Source: Gordonia tangerina
GTDB taxonomy: Bacteria; Actinomycetota; Actinomycetes; Mycobacteriales; Mycobacteriaceae
DNA length: 64,000 nucleotides
Assembly (NCBI RefSeq): GCF_021556435.1
Contig: NZ_JAKGCU010000008.1
Span: 1-64,000 of the forward strand
Direction of reading: 5' to 3'
The notes below the pieces were generated by a model. The model ran no database searches. It was given only the letters and a program-made list of their open reading frames with translations, and was not told the DNA's origin. Shown here one piece after another: positions 7,963 through 15,244 of this stretch; within the stretch, counting starts at the first letter, position 1, and the number at the start of each line of letters is the position of its first letter. The translations under genes were made by a program, and so were the position numbers.

Positions 7963-9372
7963 TCAGAGGTCGGGGCGTGCGTGGCGGCCACCCGGGCGTG
8001 GCGTCGCTGTCGGCGCAGGAGGCGGCGGGGGCGGCTCCGATCCCGGACCGGCCGGTGTGGCGCCGGCGGGGCGGGTCAGCGCGGCTGCGATGACCGTGGT
8101 GAGTGGAACCGACAACGCGATCGCGATGCCGCCCACGAACGAGCGGGCCAATTCCACCGCGATCGCATCGGTGGTGACCAGCGAGCCGAAGGGTTGTTGG
8201 GCCACCGAGAACAGCAGCAACAGGGGCAGCGCACTGCCCGCGTATGCGAACACCAGCGTGTACACCGTGCTGGCGATATGGTCGCGGCCCACCCGCATCG
8301 CCGCGCGGAAGGTCGCCAGCCGAGTGGGCTCACCGGCGGCAGCGAGTTCGAACGCTGCCGAGGCCTGGGTGATCGTGACGTCGTTGAGCACGCCGAGGGT
8401 GCCGATGATGAACCCGGCGAGCAGCAGCCCACTGATCGAGATACTGCTCTGATACACCTGCAGGTTGACAGTCTGATCCCCCGACAGACCGGTGATATGC
8501 ATCGTCTCGATGGACAGCCAACTCAGCACGCCGGCGAGCACCAACGACATCAAGGTCCCCAACAGCGCCGAACTCGTTCGCAGGCTGATGCCGTGCGCGA
8601 GGTAGAGCACCACGAACAAGATGGCCGCCGACGACACCACCGCGACCGCCACCGGCGACTTCCCGTCCAGGATGGCCGGCAGGGTGAAGATGCCGAGGAC
8701 CAGGAACGCGAAGACCAGCCCGATGATCGACCGGAGCCCGCGCCAGGCCGCGACGAGCACCACCGCACCGACGAACAGCAACGCCCAGATGATGGTCGGT
8801 ATCGTGCGCTGATAGTCGAAAAAGGTATAGCGCGTGTTGCCATCCGGGCCCGGGACCACGCTGAGCCGGATCTTGTCCCCGACCGCAAGGGTGGGTTGTC
8901 CCGCCTGCGGCTGGTCGAGCTGGTCTGCCGACGGGGCGAGCGCACCGGGTTCGGATCCGGATTGCGCTCGGTTGGTGGGGATCTCCAGCAGCGTGTGTCG
9001 TCCCCGATCGTCGCCGTCGTCGAGCTGTACGGTCGCCGCGATACACGGCCCGGTCGGCGAGGCGCCGGGCAGCTGGAACTCGGCGCCGTCCTGCACGGTG
9101 CCGGTCAGCGGATTGAGGCAGTCCGCTCGTTGGGTGTCGACGACATGGGCGTCGACGGTCTGGATCGATCCACCGTCGGCGGAGCGGAATTGCATGGGAA
9201 TGCTGTGCTCGCCGTCCGAGGGCCACAGCACGACGGCGCCGACCACCACACCCACGCCGATCACGCTGAGCGTGGCGATCACGAACCATCGTGCCAACGG
9301 CGACAGCACCGCGGGAATCTCCGACAGGTTGTGCGTATGACCGTGACCGTGTCCGCGACCTGGATGACTCAC
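7963..9372 (-). CDS. YibE/F-like integral membrane protein
   Basis: This 469-residue protein has a His-rich cytoplasmic start (HGHGHTH), a first membrane segment near 30-50, and an extracytoplasmic domain to about residue 195. The C-terminal half carries seven or more transmembrane helices (about 200-430). The GFIIGTLGVLNDVTITQAS stretch and a following long helix region are the hallmark of the YibE/F family. The end is Pro-rich and basic (GSEPPPPPPAPTATP...). The histidine cluster at the N-terminus could bind metal, but that is only suggested by composition. The family has no settled function. It is convergent with the beta-lactamase-like gene and divergent from the DinB-like gene. Confidence 0.85.
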   Translation of the reverse strand: MSHPGRGHGHGHTHNLSEIPAVLSPLARWFVIATLSVIGVGVVVGAVVLWPSDGEHSIPMQFRSADGGSIQTVDAHVVDTQRADCLNPLTGTVQDGAEFQLPGASPTGPCIAATVQLDDGDDRGRHTLLEIPTNRAQSGSEPGALAPSADQLDQPQAGQPTLAVGDKIRLSVVPGPDGNTRYTFFDYQRTIPTIIWALLFVGAVVLVAAWRGLRSIIGLVFAFLVLGIFTLPAILDGKSPVAVAVVSSAAILFVVLYLAHGISLRTSSALLGTLMSLVLAGVLSWLSIETMHITGLSGDQTVNLQVYQSSISISGLLLAGFIIGTLGVLNDVTITQASAAFELAAAGEPTRLATFRAAMRVGRDHIASTVYTLVFAYAGSALPLLLLFSVAQQPFGSLVTTDAIAVELARSFVGGIAIALSVPLTTVIAAALTRPAGATPAGPGSEPPPPPPAPTATPRPGGRHARPDL

Positions 9373-9454
9373 GTCGACACCTTAGCGGTGGGTCGTCGCC
9401 CGCGGCCCTCGCAGACGGCCATGCGGGCGTGAATCGAGGAGTAGAAGTGGAAGT

Positions 9455-9955
9455 ATGCGCTCTACAGACATCTTGATCGACGGTTTCGGCCGCGTGTCGG
9501 AGAACGTCCACGCCGTCCTCGACGGCATCACCTCCGAACAGCTCGTCGAACGGGTGGCGCCTGAGGCGAACACGATCGCCTGGCTGATCTGGCACATCTC
9601 CCGGGTCCAAGACGCGCAGGTCGCCGACGTCGCCGTCGCCGACGAGGTGTGGACCTCGGCCGGCTTCTATGACCGATTCGCGCTGCCCTTCGACCGGTCG
9701 GCATCCGGCTACGGCCAATCCCCCGACGAGGTGGCTCAGGTCATCGTCGAGCCCGGGCTGCTCGCGGAATATCACGACGCCGCCCACGCCGCGACGGTCG
9801 GCTACCTGCGCACACTCTCCGATGACGATCTCGAACGGGTGATCGACGAGAACTGGGATCCGCCGGTGACCCTCGGCGTCCGTCTGGTCAGCGTTCTCGA
9901 CGACGACGCCCAACACGTCGGGCAGGCCGCCTACATCCGAGGTCTGGTGGGCTGA
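9455..9955 (+). CDS. DinB-like (DUF664) mycothiol-transferase-type protein
   Basis: This 166-residue four-helix-bundle protein shows conserved histidines at 47 (LIWHISR), 107/111 (YHDAAH) and 154 (DDDAQHVGQAAYIRG). These match the metal-binding triad of the DinB/DUF664 superfamily, whose actinobacterial members include mycothiol-dependent transferases and maleylpyruvate isomerase. Start is ATG 9455, 82 bp from the divergent YibE/F gene. Its C-terminal 40 residues are nearly repeated in a broken copy at 36861-36995. The exact substrate cannot be read from the sequence. Confidence 0.8.
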   Translation: MRSTDILIDGFGRVSENVHAVLDGITSEQLVERVAPEANTIAWLIWHISRVQDAQVADVAVADEVWTSAGFYDRFALPFDRSASGYGQSPDEVAQVIVEPGLLAEYHDAAHAATVGYLRTLSDDDLERVIDENWDPPVTLGVRLVSVLDDDAQHVGQAAYIRGLVG

Positions 9956-9956
9956 G

Positions 9957-9980
9957 TCGACAACTGCCGGCAGCTGTCGA
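9957..9980. terminator. 24-bp palindrome after the DinB-like gene
   Basis: TCGACAACTGCCGGCAGCTG followed by TCGA is self-complementary over 12-bp arms with one mismatch. It starts one base after the stop codon of the DinB-like gene. The GC-rich centre and position suggest a terminator without a U-tract; with no loop it could equally be a protein-binding site. Confidence 0.45.
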
Positions 9981-10087
9981 GATGGATGGGTGCCAGGGCA
10001 TCTGGCCTGGACGAGGTATCGGCGAATCGGACGGGGTCTGCCGGATCAGGGCGTGAGAGGTCGGCAGGCCCGTGAGACGATCGGCGC

Positions 10088-11086
10088 ATGACCGAGCCCT
10101 CCACGCCGCCCGAGTCGGTCAAATCGGCGGCAGAACCGACTGTCGACGACGACTCGGGAGCGTCAGGCGACTCGATGCTGACCGTGGTCATCGCGTTCGT
10201 GATGAACGTGCTCATCGCGATCGCCAAGACGATTGCGGCGGCCATCACCGGGTCGGCGTCGATGCTGGCAGAGTCCGCGCATTCGTGGGCCGACGCCGGC
10301 AACGAAGTGTTTCTGCTGATCGCCGAACGTCGCGGTTCGCGTGGCCGCGACGAACGCCATCCCTTCGGCTACGGGCGAGAGACCTACATCTGGTCGCTGT
10401 TCGCCGGCTTCGGACTGTTCGCCGTCGGCGCGGCGGTGTCGGTGATGCACGGCATCACGTCGTTGACCGAACCCGAGCCCGACGCCAACTATCTCATCGG
10501 CTACCTCGTCTTGGCGATATCGGCTGTACTGGAAGGTGTTTCGTTTGCGCAGTCGATTCGTCAGGCGCGGGTGGCGGGTGAGCGGTTCGCCATCCATCCG
10601 CTCCGCTTCCTCAACCGGACGTCCAACACGACCCTGCGGGCGGTGTTCTTCGAGGACGCCGCGGCGTTGACCGGGCTCGCGATCGCTGCGCTCGGTATGG
10701 CTTTGCATCAGATCACCGGGTCGGCGGTCTGGGATGCGATCGGGTCCATACTCGTCGGCACCCTGCTGGGCGTGATCGCGATCTTCCTGATCAAACGCAA
10801 CAGCGAGTTCCTGCTGGGGCAGACGGCGATGCCGCGGACTCGATCGTCCATCCTCCGAAAGATGCTCGAGCATCCCGACATCGAGCGGATCACCTATCTG
10901 CACATCGAGTATGTGGGACCGATGCAGTACTACCTGGTTGCCGCCGTCGACATGGTCGGGGATCTCGCCGAGCACGAACTTGCCGAACGTTTGCGTCGAG
11001 TGGAGCGTGAGATCGAGGCGCACGAGCCGATCGTCGAGGCGGTACTGACCCTGTCCACCACGGCCGAACCATCGCTGATGCCGTGA
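10088..11086 (+). CDS. cation diffusion facilitator (CDF) efflux protein
   Basis: This 332-residue protein exports divalent cations, typically Zn2+, Co2+, Fe2+ or Mn2+, in exchange for protons. It has six predicted membrane helices between residues ~30 and 240. TM2 carries the metal site HSWAD (HxxxD, within SMLAESAHSWADAGNEV) and TM5 carries FFEDAAAL. The C-terminal domain (about 240-325) is the cytoplasmic ferredoxin-like dimerisation domain. The first 30 residues are disordered and acidic. Start is ATG 10088. Metal specificity cannot be decided from motifs alone. It is 27 bp upstream of the LLM oxidoreductase, but a functional link is not evident. Confidence 0.9.
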   Translation: MTEPSTPPESVKSAAEPTVDDDSGASGDSMLTVVIAFVMNVLIAIAKTIAAAITGSASMLAESAHSWADAGNEVFLLIAERRGSRGRDERHPFGYGRETYIWSLFAGFGLFAVGAAVSVMHGITSLTEPEPDANYLIGYLVLAISAVLEGVSFAQSIRQARVAGERFAIHPLRFLNRTSNTTLRAVFFEDAAALTGLAIAALGMALHQITGSAVWDAIGSILVGTLLGVIAIFLIKRNSEFLLGQTAMPRTRSSILRKMLEHPDIERITYLHIEYVGPMQYYLVAAVDMVGDLAEHELAERLRRVEREIEAHEPIVEAVLTLSTTAEPSLMP

Positions 11087-11113
11087 CATCGCCCGGCGCG
11101 TAGGTTGGCAACC

Positions 11114-12043
11114 GTGGACTTACGCATCTTCACCGAACCCCAGCAGGGTGCAACCTACGACGACCTCTTGCGTGTGGCGCGGGCGACCGAGGATCTGGGG
11201 TTCGACGCCTTCTTCCGTTCGGACCACTACCTGGCGATGAACGTCGAGGGCATGCCGGGACCGACCGATGCATGGCTGACGCTGGCCGGGCTCGCGCGCG
11301 AGACGTCGCGCATCCGGCTCGGAACGCTGGTCACCTCGGCGACCTTCCGGCTGCCCGGCCCGCTGGCCATCTCGGTTGCGCAGGTCGATCAGATGTCAGG
11401 CGGGCGAGTCGAACTGGGGCTCGGAGCCGGCTGGTTCGAGGCCGAACATGCCGCCTACGGCATTCCCTTCCCACCGCTGCGCGAACGCTTCGACCGGCTC
11501 GAGGAGTCGCTGGAGATCATCACCGGTCTGTGGGGCACCCCGGCGGGCCGTCGATTTGACCACCGGGGCAAACACTTCGCGCTGTCCGATTCGCCCGCCC
11601 TGCCCAAACCCGTGCAGCAACCCCGGCCGCCGATCATCATCGGCGGCGCCGGAAAGAAGCGCACCCCGGCGTTGGCCGCCCGCTTCGCCGACGAGTTCAA
11701 CGTGGCGTTCGCACCCGTCGATACCGCTACCGAGCAGATCGGTCGGGTGCGGGCGGCATGCGCCACCGCCGGCCGTCGTCCCGAGACCATGACCTTCTCC
11801 GCTGCGCTCGTGCTGTGCTGTGGGCGGACCGACGCCGAATTGGCGCGCCGAGCCGAGGCGATCGGCCGGGAGGTGGACGAGCTGCGCGAGAACGGGGCGG
11901 CCGGCACCCCGGGCGAGGTCGTGGAGAAGATCCAACGGTACCGGGAGGCCGGTGTGGGCCGCATCTACCTGCAGACCCTTGACCTGAGCGACCTCGACCA
12001 CCTGGCCGTGGTGGCGGCCGACGTCATGCCGCACCTCGGCTGA
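11114..12043 (+). CDS. LLM-class F420-dependent oxidoreductase
   Basis: The 309-residue product is a TIM-barrel luciferase-like monooxygenase/reductase. Characteristic stretches are the N-terminal RIFTEPQQGATYDDLLR, then FRSDHYLA, the IRLGTLVTSATFRLPGPLA region, and GRVELGLGAGWFEAEH. These resemble actinobacterial F420-dependent enzymes more than FMN luciferases. The GTG at 11114 is preferred over the TTG at 11105 because relatives begin (M)DLRIFTEP. The substrate is unknown. It is convergent with the pirin-marR unit with only 18 bp between the stops. Confidence 0.85.
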   Translation: MDLRIFTEPQQGATYDDLLRVARATEDLGFDAFFRSDHYLAMNVEGMPGPTDAWLTLAGLARETSRIRLGTLVTSATFRLPGPLAISVAQVDQMSGGRVELGLGAGWFEAEHAAYGIPFPPLRERFDRLEESLEIITGLWGTPAGRRFDHRGKHFALSDSPALPKPVQQPRPPIIIGGAGKKRTPALAARFADEFNVAFAPVDTATEQIGRVRAACATAGRRPETMTFSAALVLCCGRTDAELARRAEAIGREVDELRENGAAGTPGEVVEKIQRYREAGVGRIYLQTLDLSDLDHLAVVAADVMPHLG

Positions 12044-12061
12044 TGTGTTGGCCCGGTCCCG

Positions 12062-12409
12062 TCACCTGGCCACTGTCGACTCCATCTGCCAGTAGAGGAT
12101 CTCTGCGTCGTTCTGTGCCGTGAGCCGGATATCATCGTGGCCGGTGAACCGGATGGCATCGCCGGCCTCCAGGTTGATGTTGCCGGTGATATCAGCGACG
12201 GATACGTGTCCCACGGCCACGAACAGGTGTCCGAATGGCGCGCCCGGCAGGGTGATGGACACTGTGTCGGATACCGCGTCCCGCGGTCATCCGCTGGATT
12301 TCGCCGGGCCGGCCAGATCGAAATTGCCGGTGGCCGGAAAGGACTGTCGCGAATCGAGCCACTCGTTGCGCCAGTGGCTTCGCTCGTGGGCGCGGATTAT
12401 CTGCGTTAT
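12062..12409 (-). pseudogene. decayed second pirin gene
   Basis: Two pieces of a pirin-family (bicupin) protein remain on the same strand in different frames. The 5' piece (12409-12290) reads ITQIIRAHERSHWRNEWLDS... and ends at a stop after ATGNFDLAGPAKSSG. The 3' piece (about 12262-12062) reads SITLPGAPFGHLFVAVG and continues to ILYWQMESTVAR. The middle, including most of the metal-binding cupin, is missing. The first codon is ATA at 12409-12407, overlapping the marR stop (TAA at 12408-12406). An ATG there would restore an ATGA overlap identical in form to the upstream pirin-marR junction. The gene was therefore probably the third cistron of the operon before it lost its start codon and its centre. 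Confidence 0.75.
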
Positions 12410-12858
12410 CGGGCTCCCTTCTCGGAGAGGTGCGCAGACAGTCGCATCATGATGTCGAGCAGGACCGCACCGTCGTCCATGGACAGCGCGTCGAAGAAGA
12501 GCTTCTGCACGCAGCGCAAGTGATCTGTTGCGGCGGAATGGAAGGCGGCGGCTCCGGCTGCGGTGAGCACGGCATAGCTGCCGCGTCTGTCCTCGTCGGC
12601 CCGCTCGCGACACAGCCAGCCGCGTCGGACGAGCGTGTCGACCTGATACGACAAGCGCGAGGTGGAGAAGACAAGTCGGTCGGACAACTCGCGCATGCGT
12701 AGCCGGCGTTGCGGATCGTTGTACAGCAACATCAGCAGCTGATAGTCCGCCAGCGACATGTCCGCGGTGGTCTTGAGATCCTCGTCGAGGACGGTCTGCA
12801 GGCGGGCACTGGTCTCGATGAAGTTCTGCCAGGCCGCCGGGCGTGGATCGGCGCTCAC
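12406..12858 (-). CDS. MarR-family regulator
   Basis: This 150-residue winged-helix regulator has the MarR core: LADYQLLMLLYNDPQRRLRM, the recognition helix in TSRLSYQVDTLVRRGW, and the wing with the DxR motif ADEDRRGSYAVLT. Start is ATG 12858, overlapping the pirin stop by 4 bp (ATGA), so the two are co-translated. MarR proteins of this kind often sense phenolics or oxidants and repress their own operon. A perfect 7-4-7 inverted repeat in the leader of the operon (13844-13861) is the likely operator. Confidence 0.92.
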   Translation of the reverse strand: MSADPRPAAWQNFIETSARLQTVLDEDLKTTADMSLADYQLLMLLYNDPQRRLRMRELSDRLVFSTSRLSYQVDTLVRRGWLCRERADEDRRGSYAVLTAAGAAAFHSAATDHLRCVQKLFFDALSMDDGAVLLDIMMRLSAHLSEKGAR

Positions 12859-13826
12859 CGGCTGGTGTGGGGCATCAACGCGTCCGGCGGGATGACGCCG
12901 AGACGGCCCGCCTGGAAGTCCTCGATGGCCTCCATCAGCTGCTGACGCGTGTTCATGACGAACGGCCCGTACTGGACCACCGGCTCGCGGATGGGGCGTC
13001 CACCGAGTATCAGCAGCTCCAGCGCCGGACGATTCGAGTCCTGGCCGGCGTCGGCGGTCGCGGTGATGCGGTCACCCGTGCCGAACACAGCGAGTTGGCC
13101 CTGCCGGATCGGGCGTGCCTCGGCGCCGACGGTACCGCGGCCGGAGAGCACGTACACCAGTGCGTTGAAATCGGGGCGCCACGGGATCGACAGCCGCGCA
13201 CCGGGGGAGACGGTGGCGTGCGCGAACGTGATCGGGGTGTGGGTCGATCCCGGACCGGTGTGGCCGTCGACGTCGCCTGCAACAACACGGATCAAGGCGC
13301 CGCCGTCATCAGAACTGAGCAGTCCCACCTGGGCGCCCTCCAAATTCTGGTACTTGGGTGCCAGGAATTTGTCCGCCGCCGGCAGATTCACCCAGAGCTG
13401 GATGCCGTGGAACAGGCCGCCGGAGTCGACCAGTTCGGCCGGTGGCGTCTCGATGTGGAGGATGCCCGCACCTGCGGTCATCCACTGGGTGGCACCATTT
13501 TCGATGAGCCCGCCGCCACCGGTGGAATCCTGATGCTGGAACCGTCCGTCGATCATGTAGGTCACGGTCTCGAAGCCACGATGCGGATGCCACGAGGTTC
13601 CCTTCGGTTCGCCCGGCTCGTAGTCGACCTCGCCCATCTGGTCCATGTGGACGAACGGGTCGAGGTCGGCCGACGAGACACCGGCGAACGCACGGACGAC
13701 GGGGAACCCCTCACCTTCGTAGCCGCGGGGACCGGTGGTGACCGACTTCACCGGGCGTTCGACCTCGTCGGGGGCGGCGGTGCGCACACGGGGCAGGGTG
13801 AGGGTATCGGCGGTGACAGCAGGCAT
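12855..13826 (-). CDS. pirin-family protein (bicupin, quercetinase-like)
   Basis: This 323-residue protein contains two cupin barrels. The N-terminal cupin carries the metal-binding motif WHPHRGFET (about 82-90) with further ligands around IENGATQWMTAGAGILHIE (His and Glu near 126-128). The C-terminal cupin includes YVLSGRGTVGAEARPIRQGQ and LILGGRPIREPVVQYGPFVMN, the pirin signature end. Some pirins oxidise flavonols and others are redox-sensitive cofactors. Start is ATG 13826 with AAGGAG about eight bases upstream. It is the first gene of the pirin-marR operon and is longer than many pirins by a ~25-residue N-terminal lead. Confidence 0.9.
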   Translation of the reverse strand: MPAVTADTLTLPRVRTAAPDEVERPVKSVTTGPRGYEGEGFPVVRAFAGVSSADLDPFVHMDQMGEVDYEPGEPKGTSWHPHRGFETVTYMIDGRFQHQDSTGGGGLIENGATQWMTAGAGILHIETPPAELVDSGGLFHGIQLWVNLPAADKFLAPKYQNLEGAQVGLLSSDDGGALIRVVAGDVDGHTGPGSTHTPITFAHATVSPGARLSIPWRPDFNALVYVLSGRGTVGAEARPIRQGQLAVFGTGDRITATADAGQDSNRPALELLILGGRPIREPVVQYGPFVMNTRQQLMEAIEDFQAGRLGVIPPDALMPHTSR

Positions 13827-13843
13827 GTCCAGCTCCTTCCAGG

Positions 13844-13861
13844 TAGCTCAAATCTGAGCTA
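13844..13861. promoter_or_regulatory. probable MarR operator in pirin-marR leader
   Basis: TAGCTCAAATCTGAGCTA is a perfect inverted repeat with 7-bp arms (13844-13850 and 13855-13861) and a 4-bp AATC spacer. It lies 18 bp upstream of the pirin start codon, just before the ribosome site. Size, symmetry and place are those of a MarR autoregulatory operator. Binding is inferred. Confidence 0.7.
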
Positions 13862-13962
13862 TATCGTGCTCAACCCGGCCGTGTCGAGACTTATTCCAGG
13901 CGAATGCCCTGACGGGTTCATAACGTCTCGCCGCAGACGGTCGAGCGTGAATAATCGAGGCC

Positions 13963-14379
13963 ATGGCCGACAAGGGACTGGGATATCGGGACATCGGGGG
14001 CAGGGGCGCCGACACGCGCGGACCCGAACGCCAGCGGTTCAAGAAGCTCGCGCAGGCGGCGTTGAACGCGGACATGACCGTCGATCAGGTCGAGGGGATT
14101 CTCGCCGACCTCGGGGAGACGCTCGTCGACATGAACAAGACCATCAGCGGTCTCGACGGGGCCATCGACACGATGGACGACACGCTGTCCAAGCTGTCGG
14201 TGACGCTTGATCAGGTCGACAGCACGGTGGCGTCGATGGGAGACATCGTCGCGCGGTTGGAACAGGTGGTCACCAGGGTGGAGGCGCTCGTAAGTATCGG
14301 CGAGGCCGCGCTGCGGCCGTTGGGCGCGATCGAGTCGGCGGGCCGCAGCGTCGCGTCGAGGCTCGGCATCGGAAGCTGA
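13963..14379 (+). CDS. small coiled-coil protein of unknown function
   Basis: This 138-residue protein has a charged N-terminus and then a long heptad-like helix from about residue 45 to 110 (VDQVEGILADLGETLVDMN, then ISGLDGAIDTMDDTLSKLS, then LDQVDSTVASMGDIVARLE). The spacing of hydrophobic residues and regular Asp/Thr suggests an extended coiled coil, as in many actinobacterial ATPase-like membrane-adjacent proteins. There is no signal peptide or transmembrane helix. Start is ATG 13963. It lies only 13 bp upstream of the lipase gene and is probably co-transcribed with it. No named family is recognised. Confidence 0.75.
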   Translation: MADKGLGYRDIGGRGADTRGPERQRFKKLAQAALNADMTVDQVEGILADLGETLVDMNKTISGLDGAIDTMDDTLSKLSVTLDQVDSTVASMGDIVARLEQVVTRVEALVSIGEAALRPLGAIESAGRSVASRLGIGS

Positions 14380-14392
14380 GACGGGAGTGGAT

Positions 14393-15226
14393 ATGCAGCG
14401 CGCGGAACACAATTTTGTCGGCGGCCATGGCGAGACGATCACCTACGACGTCATCGACCCGATCGATCAGCCGCGGGCGGTGGTCGTCATCGCGCACGGC
14501 CTCGGCGAACACGGTCGCCGCTACACCCACGTCGTTGATCGACTGGTGGCTGCGGGCAACCGGACCGTGGTGCCCGACCATCTGGGTCACGGTCGCTCGG
14601 GCGGCAAACGTCTGCGACTGCGGCGCTTTGCCGACTTCACCGACGATCTCGACCGCGTGATAGGCGAGACCGCCGTCGCGGACCGGCCGACCTTTCTGGT
14701 CGGGCACAGCATGGGTGGGTGTATCGCGCTGGACTATGCGCTCGACCACCAGGATCAACTGGCCGGGCTCGTGCTGTCCGGCGCGGCCGTGGTGCCGGGC
14801 GACGACATGTCGCCCATCGCGATGAAGCTGGCGCCGGTGCTCGCCCGGGTGGCCCCGGGGCTGCCCACCACGGCACTCGACGCGAGCGCCATTTCGCGTG
14901 ATCCGCAGGTGGTCGCCGACTACAACGCCGATCCGCTGGTCATCCGCAGCAAGATCCCGGCCGACCTCGGGGCCGCGATGCTCACCACCATGCAGTCCTT
15001 TCCACGCCGACTACCGCGACTGCAGCTGCCTCTGCTGGTCATGCACGGCGGTGACGACGTGCTGACCAGCCCGGCGGGCAGCGAACTGGTCGATCGCCTC
15101 GCCGGGTCGTCGGACAAGACGTTGACCATCTATGACGGCCTGTATCACGAGATCTTCAACGAACCCGAGCGCGACCGGGTGATCACCGACGTTGTCGACT
15201 GGCTGGTGGCGCACACCCCGGCCTGA
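14393..15226 (+). CDS. monoacylglycerol lipase-type alpha/beta hydrolase
   Basis: The ATG at 14393 is chosen over GTG 14387 because GGGAG (14383-14387) is then at proper spacing. The 277-residue product has HGLGEHGRRY forming the oxyanion region (35-44), the nucleophile elbow GHSMGG (Ser106), the acid in GGDDVL (Asp221/222) and the base His252 (YDGLYHEIFNE). This is the pattern of bacterial and mycobacterial (Rv0183-like) monoacylglycerol lipases, which split monoacylglycerols to glycerol and fatty acid. There is no signal peptide, though the mycobacterial enzyme is envelope-associated. It is convergent with the antigen-85-like gene. Confidence 0.9.
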   Translation: MQRAEHNFVGGHGETITYDVIDPIDQPRAVVVIAHGLGEHGRRYTHVVDRLVAAGNRTVVPDHLGHGRSGGKRLRLRRFADFTDDLDRVIGETAVADRPTFLVGHSMGGCIALDYALDHQDQLAGLVLSGAAVVPGDDMSPIAMKLAPVLARVAPGLPTTALDASAISRDPQVVADYNADPLVIRSKIPADLGAAMLTTMQSFPRRLPRLQLPLLVMHGGDDVLTSPAGSELVDRLAGSSDKTLTIYDGLYHEIFNEPERDRVITDVVDWLVAHTPA

Positions 15227-15244
15227 GCGTCATCTCAGTCCGGA

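Noticed and set aside
8330-9916. A 528-codon reverse frame over the YibE/F and DinB genes
   Set aside because: It is an alternative frame of YibE/F plus antisense of the DinB-like gene, with no domain.
12843-14210. A long forward frame across the pirin-marR operon
   Set aside because: It is the antisense shadow of genes with clear domains, has biased Arg/Gly/Val composition and lacks a ribosome site.
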